Assembly (NCBI GenBank): GCA_037179335.1
Contig: JAKZHN010000036.1
Span: 1 to 64,000, forward strand
Source of the DNA: Cyclaneusma minus
Lineage: Eukaryota > Ascomycota > Leotiomycetes > Marthamycetales > Marthamycetaceae
Length of the DNA: 64,000 nucleotides
Direction of reading: 5' to 3'
Numbering within the stretch: the first letter of the stretch is position 1; each line of letters opens with the position of its first letter. The translations under genes were made by a program, and so were the position numbers. Under the pieces are notes generated by a model that was not told where the DNA came from, did not search any database, and worked only from the letters and a program-made list of their open reading frames with translations. This document shows positions 31,787 to 42,371 of the stretch, piece after piece.

Positions 31787-32959
31787 ACCTGCTCCTCCCG
31801 TGAAAGAAAAAAGGACAAAGTAAAGAGATGGAGACTTTACTTATGGAGCAAGCAAATCATCATCTTCTGGCAGCTACGGATCATACCAAGGCAAGAAGCA
31901 AAAGAGAAGGAATTCAGAAACCTTCTAGCAGCGACCATTCTCTCGGCAAGAGTAGGAAAATGGACTTCCAATATCCAATGATCTCCCCGGAGAGATAACA
32001 ACATGGATTGGAGGGAGTCATTCGAAGTACCGACTCTATTCTATCTCCGCCCGCCCGCCTCCCCTTAGCGGTATATTCAAATTCATTGCCCTGCACATTT
32101 GTGAGCAGGTTGGCGCGGCGTTAGGGAGCAAACGGAATCTACGAATCCCCCGCTGGCATGCGATTGTTTGTACATAGTGGGCAGGCAGACAGTTTCCCCA
32201 AATTTCCGTACGAACAGTACACATCCTCCTTTCTTTTGTCTTAATTGGGGCAGGCAGAAGTGAAGAGAAGTCAGTGGGCGAGACGAGACAATACCCTAAG
32301 GAGAAAGAGAGGGAATGGAAAGCCCTCCTGAACTTCCCGACTGGCGGTTATGTGAGTTCTTGGACCGAGAGCAAGGGCGAGCGAGATACAGTTAGAGAGA
32401 GAAGTTGTAGATGGGGCGGGCGATTGCAGTCAGTCTAGTCTACGATAAAAAAATAATTCAATGAGGTTCAATTCTCGCACAACGAATGTTCTTTCTTCTG
32501 GACTTTTGTATTGTTGTTTGGCTGTTTTTGGTGGGATGGTGTGGATGGATAGGTTGACTTGTTTCTTGACTTTGCTTTTCAAGTTGTCTGGGAGTATTCT
32601 ACTTCTCTAGGTTCTCGACATCGACCATGCCATTCCCTGGGATTATCAGATTTTCTTGGGGTTTGGGAAGGCAAAGGCTTTTTCGCCATAACCCTCAGCT
32701 TGTTGTCGTCTCTTTCAAAAGTTCGTTTGCTGTATCTCTTGGTAAACTGTTGTAGTCGCAGATCCTTCTCAATGTTTGCACAGTGGCATAGGTCTGCAAG
32801 ATATTCACCAACTAACATGCAGCTGAGATCTTTGATGACCATGTGTAACGCTGCTGGAACATTCATACCCGAAGCTGGAGGCTGGCGAGACTGGAAAACT
32901 CTGGCCCCAGACTCTGTTATAGCGCAAGAGAACAGCCATGGATATCATGTAATGGATAC
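31787..32959. other. Downstream of ICE2, no gene seen
   Basis: About 1.17 kb. Short frames only, without motifs. It probably includes the ICE2 3' UTR and the 5' flank of the tRNA-like sequence. Confidence 0.35.
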
Positions 32960-33030
32960 GGCCGGGTAGCTGAGCGGTTTGCAGCGCTGTCATTAGTATG
33001 GGTAGGTGGGTTCGACTCCCGCCCTGGCCA
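32960..33030 (+). tRNA. tRNA-like sequence, anticodon arm irregular
   Basis: 71 nt. The acceptor stem pairs over 7 bp (GGCCGGG with CCTGGCC, one G-U) and is followed by discriminator A. The D stem is GCTG/CAGC. The T stem GTGGG/CCCGC closes a TTCGACT loop. Box A (TAGCTGAGCGG) and box B (GGTTCGACTCC) are good matches, and a TTTTTT pol III stop lies shortly downstream (about 33042-33047). The anticodon arm does not fold cleanly: one register gives a G-G mismatch and lacks U33, the other leaves only two variable-loop bases. The isotype is therefore undetermined, and this may be a tRNA pseudogene or an unusual intron-bearing gene. Confidence 0.6.
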
Positions 33031-33478
33031 AGTGTTTTGCTATTTTTTGAGACGGCGTGAGTTCGAGATGCGGTAGTACTGTGGAGTTGTGGGGTGATAT
33101 TGATATATCTTGCTTCGTATCTTGCTTGTCTGTTTTTGACACTGAACATTCCCCCAGCCTCAATTCCTCTTCGCCTTCTGGGCCTCCTTTTCTGGCCTTT
33201 TCTTCGTCTTCTGCTTCCTTTGTTGCCTCTCTGCGATAAGCGGTTTCTCTACAATGAAAAACAAAGGGTTGAACCTTCTAGTCTGGTCTGTTGTAGCCGA
33301 TGCCTCTTTGATACCACATTGTGATTGACATCCAGACTGAACCATCTCGGCAGGGCCGCTCTAGCCATGGGTGTACCGGTACGTCGGACAGCAGTCAATC
33401 GAGGATGAGGGGTGGGTGTGTAGGCAGCTAGAGGGCCTCCTCCCTCTCGTGACTGGCTGGCTGTTCAGGGCCATGTCA

Positions 33479-33599
33479 GTTTTGTTGCACATCGACCAAC
33501 GGATGTCGGAAAAGTCGTTTTTGAAATTTGGTATTCAGAACTCGAGATTAGTATATTTGGATAGAGCTGGAAATTCTGCATAAATTGATGTGCAACACG
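33479..33599. mobile_element. Short MITE-like inverted-repeat sequence
   Basis: About 120 bp with facing ends: GTTTTGTTGCACATCG at 33479-33494 and TTGATGTGCAACACG at 33585-33599, sharing TGTTGCACATC in inverted orientation. The interior is AT-rich with no frame. Its left end is a 19-nt perfect match (opposite strand) to 61470-61488. Orientation of the shared end differs from the 15239-16237 element, so it may be a deleted relative or two solo ends. Confidence 0.45.
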
Positions 33600-34177
33600 C
33601 CTGGGTTTGAATGTTAGGAGCGAGTGTAATAGTCAAAGTTCAAAAGACGATGTTTTTTTATACTTATGGGGAAAATGCTCACAAAGCGAATTTGTGGGAT
33701 GACAGGGTAGTTCTGACTCGACAGAGAAATATGGCCTGACCGCAACGAAAGCCAATGCACAGGCAATCATGCCAGATCCGATTTTCAACTCAATTTATCG
33801 GGTTTTTCTCGCCTGCTTGCAAACTAATGTAGTCGAAAGAGCTCAATTGGTAAGTTCTCAAGTCTAGCTAATTCTAAATACATCTAAGAATGGAAAAGGA
33901 GTATCAGAGGAAAAGAACCTCATATTTGGAGGCCAACAATAGTAACTATAGCCCACAGGCAATAGCCAAGAATAAAACAGACCAACACCCACACCAAAAT
34001 CTCTCGCTCCTGAACCAGTCAGTAACGCCCCGAATCTAATCCACAGCATCTCCCCATTTCTCCGCAAATCCGCCCCAACATGCCGCCAAAACTCAGTCAT
34101 CAACCCCTAACCACACCCCTCACTGTTTTCCTCAAACCTCATTTGCTTCCACCCCATCACCACCACCACTCACTCCC
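33600..34177. other. Intergenic downstream of repeat-protein gene
   Basis: No supported gene. A 79-codon minus-strand frame at 33864-34103 lacks motifs. It probably contains the 3' UTR of the gene at 34178-34882. Confidence 0.3.
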
Positions 34178-34882
34178 CTAAAATCCCCCACCAAACGGCC
34201 CCCTCGACTCCGTCGCAGTAGGCACCGGCGCTGTCCCCGTCGACTTGTGATGGCGATGCTTCCACCACGGCTCGGTAACTGTAGACGTCTCCAGCGTCGA
34301 CGACTTTCCAAAAAAGCGTTCCTCAAATGGCCCCTTCGTCGCACTCGGCACCGGCGCCGTGCCAGTAGAGTGATAGCGATGCTTCCACCACGGCTCGGTG
34401 ACCGTAGACGTCTCCAGCGTCGACGATTTTCCAAAGAAACGTTTCTCGAACGGCCCGTTTGACTCAGTCACAGTAGGCACTGGCGCTGTACCAGTAGAGT
34501 GATGACCCAAGCCTTTCCACCACGGCTCAGTCGTAGAAGTCTCCAGGGTAGTAGGAAAAGGCCTTTCAGAATCAGCACTAGATGAAGATTTTCCGAAAAA
34601 GCGTTTTTCTTCATCTGCGAAGGGACCGGCGGCCGAGGAGGTGGCGATTGCGGTGGAGGTGTGGCGGAAAGGCCTGCCTGTGAGAATGGGCTTGGTTCTG
34701 GTGATCAAAGGAGCTGTGCCGCTGCTGGAGTGGTGGTGGTGGAAAAAGGGAGGGAGTTGCGAGATGGCGGAGGACTGGGGAGAGTTGGTTGTGAGGGGTG
34801 CGCTGCTTTCGGAGAAGACGGGGCCGCCTTGGGAGTAGGCTGTAGAGGCGAGGGCCAGAGCGAGGATGACGTTGACGCGCAT
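34178..34882 (-). CDS. Secreted repeat protein with Kex2-type sites (KEP-like)
   Basis: Single-exon, 234 aa. Residues 1-18 are a clean signal peptide (MRVNVILALALASTAYSQ). From about residue 85 the protein is three imperfect repeats, each containing GPF(A/E), a basic pair, FFGKSS, an ETST..EPWWK block and STGTAPVP. FFGKSS begins at residues 95, 149 and 190. Lys-Arg sites precede the first two (93-94 and 147-148); in the third the pair is Glu-Arg. Secreted fungal proteins with repeats punctuated by Lys-Arg are processed by the Golgi protease Kex2, releasing short peptides that can be structural, signalling or RiPP cores. No UstYa-type (DUF3328) oxidase is visible nearby, so a cyclic-peptide precursor is not supported here. 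Repeats are also strongly alike at DNA level, implying recent duplication or conversion. The function is unknown. Confidence 0.75.
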   Translation of the reverse strand: MRVNVILALALASTAYSQGGPVFSESSAPLTTNSPQSSAISQLPPFFHHHHSSSGTAPLITRTKPILTGRPFRHTSTAIATSSAAGPFADEEKRFFGKSSSSADSERPFPTTLETSTTEPWWKGLGHHSTGTAPVPTVTESNGPFEKRFFGKSSTLETSTVTEPWWKHRYHSTGTAPVPSATKGPFEERFFGKSSTLETSTVTEPWWKHRHHKSTGTAPVPTATESRGPFGGGF

Positions 34883-34993
34883 TGTAGATGGCGGGTTGGT
34901 GCTGCGATTGTAATAGTGGCTTAAGGAAGGGAGACTTGTAGTTCTCAGGCGTGGATGGAAATTGTTGCTTGTGAAGTGAAAAGAAGGTGTATC

Positions 34994-35491
34994 CTACACT
35001 GAATCTGAAGAAAGGAGAGCCTGATTGCTGGTGGTAAGGGGAGTAGATTCGAGCCAATATATAGCTGGCGAAGGGAAGATCGACATAAGCATTCTCCAAT
35101 CTAGTATTTTGGTAGATTCGATTGTATTGTTGTAGCCCTTAGGCCGAACGCCTCGAATACCGAATACTTGGTAAAAAAGCATCGAAGCAGGTGAAGCGGG
35201 TCTCTGAAAGAATGAGGCAGGAGAGACATACCGGACTGCACCGTCTCCTTCTTTGAGTAGGAAGAGAAGGGGAAGCAAGTTGAAGGACTCAGCACCCTCC
35301 GACAGTCCGACTCCATTCAGTTTCACCTTGATAGAACCGAAAGTGATTATGGCGTCCATATTGGCTACACCTGAGCTCAGAGGTGACCTCCCCGGACGTT
35401 CCTCCGTCGGTACGTTCTGCCCAATGACTCGAGGAACAAGTATAAGAGATAGACAGAGGATCGAACACAGAAGCTGCACTTGCAATATCAA
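34994..35491 (-). CDS. Possible small secreted protein, 165 aa
   Basis: Unrecognised frame starting at 35491 with a strong signal-peptide-like N-terminus (MILQVQLLCSILCLSLILVP, then RVIGQNV). The rest lacks cysteines, repeats or known motifs and has one potential NNT glycosylation site. It lies just upstream of, and in the same direction as, the repeat protein, separated by about 110 bp. That is tight for two fungal genes, so part of it may instead be the 5' region of the repeat-protein gene. Confidence 0.35.
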   Translation of the reverse strand: MILQVQLLCSILCLSLILVPRVIGQNVPTEERPGRSPLSSGVANMDAIITFGSIKVKLNGVGLSEGAESFNLLPLLFLLKEGDGAVRYVSPASFFQRPASPASMLFYQVFGIRGVRPKGYNNTIESTKILDWRMLMSIFPSPAIYWLESTPLTTSNQALLSSDSV

Positions 35492-36529
35492 TCTGGCAAG
35501 GATATTGAAAGGAGAACAGGGGTTTCAATTCTAGGGCAATACCGGGTCCAACATGCACACACAGTGGTGTGGTGCATACTGAATGCTGCAGGCGACGTGG
35601 AAGACTTGAAAGAGGCTCTATAGCAGCCCTATGATGGCGCAGCTAAGCTTTTCTGCCGTTCCACAGATGGGGGAAAGTCAAACCGACGAAGTGAAACATA
35701 ATACAAGGTAGAATCTTACCTACCTTATAACCGCCCTGCCGTACTTCTTTCTGGGTTGTAATGATGGGGATTGGGGAGCCAGTAAAAGCAATCGACCGAT
35801 ACCTTTTGACTGCGTTTTATTCCTTTGCAAACATGTATTCCTATTTCATCGTTTCCGGAATTAGGTATCCAAACAGTGGAGTCTGTCCGCCTCACTCTCT
35901 GGCCTTGACAATATGAAAAAGAAAACGGTCTCCACGTCGCACACATCCATCCACTGGGACCATATCGAGCTGAAGATTTGGGGAATAACTGGAGACGGCA
36001 TCGGAGCTTTGCAATAAGCATAAATGTAAGCTGACGCCTTCAGCATGCTGCATGTGACTGGGTCTGTGATAGTGTAGTCCCCGGATTTCAATGTTTTCCT
36101 TGGTCGGAGCCGTGGTCGTTGTGTGCAGTGCTCTGAGGGCGGACTTCGATATCTGCCGACCATCGATGTTTCATGTTTGTCTTTCTCCAAATGGAAGGCG
36201 AAACTCGAAACATGCCCCACACAGCCTCGTGGTTCATGGTTAACGACATCGTTGGAACATGGTGCCGACCGAGTTGGATGCTATATTTATTAGCAATTCT
36301 TACTCATGTGCTGCGGCTTGAGCTTGAACTCTTGATTCGACAACAGCTCGCCGTCTGGTATTTCGAAGAAAAAAAATCAAGGAGCTGAGTTTCTTCCTGC
36401 CGTTGCTGTTTTATCTGTCGTATTATCATTACTACCTATCGATGAATGCTTCTCACCGCATGGAACTTCTTGTTGATTTCCACAAACCGTCGAACCGAAC
36501 ACGCCGCGATCCACCATCTGACATGAATC
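35492..36529. other. Intergenic between receptor 3' end and small secreted ORF
   Basis: About 1.0 kb. A 119-codon minus-strand frame at 35861-36220 has no motif. Contains the promoter side of the genes at 34178-35491. Confidence 0.3.
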
Positions 36530-38574
36530 TCAGGATCTCGAAGACTGGTAAATGGTAGTCGTCCTGACGATCCCTCTGCGCTCATCAACCGAATGGACCG
36601 ACTTATTCCAAGTCTTCTTATCACTCCCATCCGCACTAGCCTGCGTTTGAACGCTGCAAATTTCCCCTGTCAGCGGGTCACGTTTCAAGAGAGGCTGCTC
36701 TCCTCCCGTAGCCGGCCTTTCTCTCTCGCTGCTCCCAGTACTCGTTCTGCCCATTCCATTTGTGCTGTTTCCGTCCATATCAGTCAGCTCTACTGAGTTA
36801 CTTCCGTCTTCCACTGTTGCTCGAAGAACTAAGACTTCGTTCTTCGATTCGATCACAGTGTTCGACTTAGCTTCTTTGCTACTTTTCAGATAGCTTCTGA
36901 TATAGGGAGACCTGCCGGAGGGGGGGCGAGGGGAATTGTCTTTGCCCGAACGAAGGTAATGGACTACCAGCGAACGACAGGCAGGCAAGCAAGCGCAGAC
37001 TATGCCGAAGAAAAGTTCGAGGTGTGTCCATATGGCGATTGGAGCTTGATCGTCTGAGAGTTTGATTAGTCACTCCGCAATACCATTATCTTATTAGCAG
37101 TCCATCTACGAGGACATACGAGTAGCGTAGTGGTCGAAAATGGGCGAGGACTTACAACTTGGATCTTGGGAACCCTGCAACGTGAGCAAGCTTGGAACTC
37201 GCAGACAGCTGCATAGGACAACGACAGAACCAACAGAGAACATGCCGAGTAAACTGGCGCGTTGCGTTCTGTGCATATTTAGGCGCATAAGCACAGGGAT
37301 GGGCATCAATAAGATGACAAGATCTTCGAATATGCTCATCCCAGCGGCTAAAATAGCGATTGTGTAGGTGGGAATACATTTTACAGGGGGATTCTTGTAC
37401 GCCCAATTCGTCCAATTGCCATGCATGGGCATCTATGCGTCGAAGAATTTAGTATCCATAAGCACATATACCTAGCAAATAGATGAAAATAGACCACGGG
37501 GGAGAATTCAAGGATTTGGTATACTCACGCATTGAAATATAGCGGTAAATAGTAGCGCGAGACTAGTCAATATGACGAAAGCCCCTACTCCGAGGCATGC
37601 CCTCCGAAACGAATTTTGTGGAAAAACGCGTCTGTAGAATAATAGGATTGAAAGTTTTGGGAAAGTATAACAAAAGATGTAGGCGATCCAGCTCAAATAG
37701 AAGAACTGTCGACTCAAGGTTAGCTTCTTTTTCGCAGACATGGTATTGAAGTGCGGATGGTGAGCCTACTCTTTGGGCGTTTGTAATCTCATCGACCGTG
37801 AGAAACCAGGTATGTTCGCCAAATCCAAAGATCGCCATACCTAGAGCAAACGCTACTTCAGTAAGATAGCAGAGTTCGGCAGCCAGTATCATCCAGTCAT
37901 CGGCTCCTATACCGCCCCAAAATAGCCAGCGGGTGAAAAACCGTATGCCGACAAAAAAGACTGTCAGAGGCGGCATGATCTCGTAGCTCAATATTTGCTC
38001 GTTCTGTCGACTCTTATCGCTCGGGATACCACCTGCGCAAGTTGTTAGAAACGGATCGGTTTTACTGATCAACACGGGCGAGGATACGTACAGTAATCTG
38101 CAGCATACTTGGTTGTACTCAAGCTTTCCGTTACGTTGCAATATTCCCAAACTGTTAAGTTAGCCTTCTTGGTCGCACAATCGATTGCGATGTAGTCCGA
38201 AGTTTTTGACAGCCATTGCGGAATCTGGTAAGGCTGAAAGACTTCGAGGGAGAGATGGGGACCGAGAGGAGCATACCACACAACTTGAGTTCGTCCATCT
38301 GTTGAGCTGAGATATCACAAATACATGATTTATTTGTCTTGTAGTCATAGCCGTCGCCGCAAAACTGAGCCGGCATTGTCGTGAGACATTGTAGCTAGGT
38401 ATACAGTGTCAGCTGGGGAATTGGTGTTGAGTACAGCAAACTTACTGAGCATGGTGGAGGTGGCGTAGGGAGTCCGTCAGGAAAGGTTGATGTCTGTCTG
38501 GAATTGAGCGTTGCTGCTACGACTTGTAAAAGACAACTGGCCAACAGGACCCAGAAGCTCGAACTGCTTCGCAT
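36530..38574 (-). CDS. PTH11-type receptor with N-terminal CFEM domain
   Basis: Multi-exon gene. Exon 1 (38446-38574) encodes a signal peptide and the first CFEM cysteine. After a 51-nt intron, exon 2 (from 38394) gives LQCLTTMPAQFC, NKSCICD, LKLC, and further on AIDC and WEYC, an eight-cysteine-style CFEM. A later exon reads IMPPLTVFFVGIRFFTRWLFWGGIGADDW, then AYIFCYTFPKLSILLFYRRVFP, MSIFEDLVILLMPIPVLMRL and HLELFFGIVCACLPACR, the seven-helix core of PTH11-like receptors. The cytosolic tail (about 36530-36950) is long, polar and serine-rich. In Magnaporthe, Pth11 senses surface cues for appressorium formation. The ligand here is unknown. The boundary between the CFEM exon and the next one near 38220-38280 is not resolved and could hide a frameshift. 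Confidence 0.82.
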
Positions 38575-39990
38575 TCTGATCGGAGGAGGGTCACCGGACA
38601 ATGGTCATTTGACTTGATGCCAGCGTCACGACAGAGCAAGCCCGTCTCGCTGGAAAAGAGCAGTTTCCGACCAAGACTATTTGACGGGAGGATTTCTTCA
38701 CAACTTCATATTGCCCAGCAACATAGAGCACGACGCTGCCATGGCCATTTGTGCGCCATGGTCCGAGGTCGTCGTCAGATTTAATAATATCCTGCCAAAA
38801 GCCCTACCTTGCAAGTCCCGAATATGGCTATCTCCGGACTGTTTTCTTTAGAGTACTCGGCCGAGATCTCGGCAGGGGTTATGACAGAATTACCCCAGAT
38901 TTTAAACTTCTGGGAATGATTGCTGCAAGGGTCTATATAAGGTTAAAATCCAGAAACCAGGGTAAAGATGGAGGACCAACATACATCGTGCATATGTCGA
39001 AACCAAAACAAGGACCTAGTCGAGTCAGTTTTCGAGAATCTTCAATTCCACTCCATGTCCACAAACGCCTGGGGCCTTAACCGCGGGCCGGCGCACGCAT
39101 AGCCACAATCTGTTCATCTGGTGCTCTCTGATGTAAATCGGCTGGGATCTCCCTTGATTTCCCACGAGGGCTGAGATGACTGGACGCTCTTTGGTCGGTG
39201 ATCTGAGATCCTGAAGTCTTGACTCCGGAGACTTTAGAGCAGTGAGCACGATCAGATTGATCTCAAATTCGGAGCCGCTGATTTCTCGAAATTGAAACTG
39301 GAATAGATAGAAACAGGAGCAGGCCGATTCGTAGGTGTCTCCGGAGCAGAGCGACAAAATGAAAGGCCAAGTCCGCGGAAGATGTGCAAGCGGCCGGACG
39401 ACGGCCTATCTCGCCGCGCTCACGACGATGTGCATGTATGAAAATGCTGGAAGATGCAAAATGACATCGGAGAAAATGAAACCCAAAACGCAGATATTAT
39501 TGGTCTGACAGGTGCGCAATTTTAAAATGATGACACTCGCCAATTAGCTTCCTTGAGCTTCACCTGGAGCCACTGGTCACACCAGACTGCCCTGTTTTTA
39601 TGGTCCTTCAATGCTTCGCCTTTGTGGGGAGTGGGGAATCCTGGGGGATGGAGTCTGGAGGATGGAGATTCGATGAAATTCGATGGATCGTGGAAAGCAA
39701 ACAACATGTTGAGTCTCATTGAAAGTTGAGTCTTGATAGTATCAGCGCCGGTACTCCCGCGCAACTCAACAGTCGACATCCCAGGAATTGACGAATGCTC
39801 TCTTCAACGATCGTCCTTCGTAACGGTCGGTCATTTTCAATCTTGAGCCTCAAAATCTCGGCAGCTCGTGGCCATGACTTTTCAATTTATTTCGGACGTA
39901 TGTCGGTGTTCGTCGGTGTCGGCTCCTTGAGCATGGCGCGAGTCAGTCATCTTAAAGTAGAGGCGACACTGGATTGAGGCTCAGTCTCTA
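38575..39990. other. 1.4-kb intergenic, no gene seen
   Basis: Upstream of the receptor gene. Frames of up to 110 codons (39025-39357 minus) have no motif. The right edge is the TA target of the 594-bp inverted-repeat element. Confidence 0.35.
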
Positions 39991-40584
39991 CATTACCGGA
40001 ACTTGGTGGTTGGCAGTTAGCGTGTTGCAATTGTATTTGAAATAATATTGTATTTGGGATTGATAGCGTATCAGATTTGCACGAGTATTAAAATTTTAAT
40101 GCTGTATTTGCAGAAAATAGCGTATTTGCCCGGAAATAGAAATTTGCCTGGAAATAATAAAAATTTAATTTCAAAATTACTATATAAAGAGAACTAATAA
40201 GCTAGAATTGTTTTTAAGTAAGAATCCTTTGGCCGAGTGGTTAGAGGTTGTGGATAATGGTTTAAATAATTGCTGGCAAATGGCTAAGCTTTAAATTCAA
40301 TTTCCAATAGGACTTTTGGCTTTTTGTTTCTTTTTTAACAGTCTCAATTATGCTATTTGCATAGAAATACAATGTATCCGGAAATAGTCCATTTGCCCGG
40401 AAATAGTCTATTTGCCGCAAATACGCTATTTTCTTGCAAATACAGCATTATTATTAACACAGCATTATTATTTTAATACCATATTCAGCATAATACCCTA
40501 TCTATTCAATTATACGCGTTTGACCGTACTTTTTTGAAATGCCATATCAACACGCTATCTGCCAATCAGCAACTTCCGGTAATG
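39991..40584. mobile_element. 594-bp non-autonomous DNA element with 37-bp TIRs and TA target
   Basis: Both ends begin CATTACCGGAA. The 37-bp left end (39991-40027) and the reverse complement of the right end (40548-40584) differ at four positions. TA lies immediately outside on each side (39989-39990 and 40585-40586), as in Tc1/mariner-type insertions. The interior is AT-rich, has further inverted similarity (AAAATAGCGTATTTGC on both flanks), has no transposase frame and looks RIP-worn. Between about 40215 and 40310 it carries a tRNA-like piece (GGCCGAGTGGTTAGAGG, then an AT-changed box B). It fits a MITE that captured or was built around a tRNA-related sequence. Confidence 0.75.
40230..40311 (+). 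pseudogene. tRNA-like remnant inside the TIR element
   Basis: TTTGGCCGAGTGGTTAGAGG resembles box A and the D arm of a serine/leucine-type tRNA. About 65 bp on, AAATTCAATTTCC looks like box B (GGTTCGAATCC) after G-to-A and C-to-T changes. No stem pairing survives. It could be a RIP-mutated tRNA gene or a tRNA-derived SINE fragment. Confidence 0.4.
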
Positions 40585-40586
40585 TA

Positions 40587-41249
40587 GATTGACAGCAGGA
40601 TCGAGACATTGATGATATCGAGAGGATCGAGCACATAGCAAAACAAGCGAGGAATAGTTATGGAGAGAAAATGGTGCTTCCAAAGGCCAAAGGCTGACAG
40701 GTTGGATTGGATGTCAGTAGATGTGTTTTGGAGTCACACAGAAGTGAACGCGCCACAACGCGATGTTCAGATCCGCATCAAAGTTTCGCCGCTGCCCGCT
40801 TGTATTTCACTTCCTTACTTCAACTCCAGCACTCTCTCTTGATCTCGATGAACACGACTCCATCCACATAAGCAGTTAGGCAGATCCCTCTACAGGTACC
40901 ATTGACGCATCCCAGCAGCCAATAGCGCCTCCTTATCTCGACACCTGCCAGGTCTCGGTATTCCGCACCCGTCCGTCAGGTTGTTTTTACACTTTACATC
41001 ACGGACTTGCGATCCGGACCCAACCACCCTACGACTGCGGCTTTTCAAGAGTTTTGTTGCGCATCGCAAAAGGAGACGGAGTTGCGTCCCTAGCCAGTCA
41101 GACCTTCGACTGCCACCTCCGACCTGAAAGCGGACGAGGAGGATCGCCGCTGTCTCGAAGAGGTGACTTGGCGCTGGCGTTGGCCTTGGACAGGCACCCA
41201 CACTTGCATCTTGTAGCTCCCCTAGACCTTCTAGACCTGCGCCATTCAA
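40587..41249. promoter_or_regulatory. Upstream region of CENP-Q gene
   Basis: About 660 bp. It contains one copy of the dispersed repeat end, GTTTTGTTGCGCATCG, at 41051-41066, about 200 bp before the start of the CENP-Q frame, so a transposon end may sit in its promoter or 5' UTR. No other gene seen. Confidence 0.35.
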
Positions 41250-42371
41250 TTGCGATACCCTGAATATTCCGCGCATAGCAACATATATCATGGCAAGTTC
41301 TCCTATTCTTTCGGCGCGACTCGGTCCGCTGACTGTCTGCTACAGGCTCGAACCTCGACTGCTCCTCAAGGCAAAAAGCGCGGCAGACCTTCGAACTCGG
41401 CCGATTCAGCGAACACCAAGAAATCCAGCGCTCCGTCAGGCCAATCGCAAGAGCGAGGAGAACTACAAGCAAGCAGGAAAAGGAAACGGCCTTTGGATGC
41501 TGAAGGGACTGGAAACGAACAATCAGAACGTCAGGGTGATCGCCCAAGCCAGCAAAGGCGTGACGATGTCGGCGACCACCAATACCAACACCTGAAAGCC
41601 GTTACCAGGCGAGTTCCCCGCCAAACCATTGACAGCAAATGGACTCCTTTACCGACGACTGCCATCAACCGCCTCAATACACTGCTGGGGGATGTCGAGC
41701 GATCCGTTGCTATGCGACTACGGGATGAACGAAAGAGAAACCAGGCAAGCACGGCCGTTCAGACTGTTACTAGGAAGTTGGAGCGCAAGCTCAAGAATGG
41801 TCTTCCATTTCCTCCGGCTACGCGGGCTCAGCGAGAGGAGGATTTTGATTTCGAGAAGATTCTGGCTGCGAGCAGGGCTCTGGAATTGCAGCTCACTCCC
41901 ATGCTGCATTCTATAGAGCTACTGAAGGCGGAAAGGGCCAAGGAAGAGGCGCTGCTTGAAGCAGATCGTGAAAAGTTGGCCTCACTCGAGGCGAACGCAG
42001 AATCTGAGGCGTCGAGAAGAAAGCGGCTTGCGAAAAAGCTCCATCCCTTGCTGGATCCGGAGCACACCCACGGCCACGATGCGGGAGATGATGCAAGCTG
42101 GATCAAGCCGTCTAATCAGCCTACTGTCCAGGTAATTCTCTGCTTTCTTCAAACCTTAATGTCATTGCTAACTGGATTTTAGATTCAAGATGATGAGGCG
42201 CTTCAACCGATTCTTTCTCAGTTGGGTCAGCATTTGGACAGTATGGATAGCAATCTGAGTCAGGTTCAAGGCATCGACGATGCCCTGATAGCCACCAAAG
42301 TCTCCTTGCAAGATGTTTTGTACACTCATCTGGACCGGGCATCTTATGATCAAGTCGTGGCGGGAGAATGA
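41250..42371 (+). CDS. fta7: Kinetochore protein CENP-Q / Fta7 family
   Basis: The main exon ends at 42131, a 51-nt intron follows (42132-42182, CTAAC branch), and the last exon is 42183-42371. The N-terminus is basic and disordered with KKRGRPSNS, an AT-hook-like motif. The conserved middle reads RLNTLLGDVERSVAMRLRDERKRNQASTAVQ, then FDFEKILAASRALELQLTPMLHSIELLKAERAKEEALLEADREKL, a long coiled coil characteristic of CENP-Q (Okp1/Fta7), and then KKLHPLL. It belongs to the inner-kinetochore CCAN/COMA complex that links centromeric nucleosomes to the outer kinetochore. The true start is uncertain: an ATG at 41290 in another frame followed by a small intron ending at 41345 is an alternative to the open frame from 41250. 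Confidence 0.85.

Noticed and set aside
34178..34882. Ustiloxin/dikaritin-type RiPP cluster
   Set aside because: No DUF3328 (UstYa-like) oxidase or other tailoring gene is visible nearby, and the repeat lacks the usual aromatic core spacing.
35861..36220. 119-codon minus-strand frame downstream of the receptor
   Set aside because: No recognised domain and no clean intron or start context.
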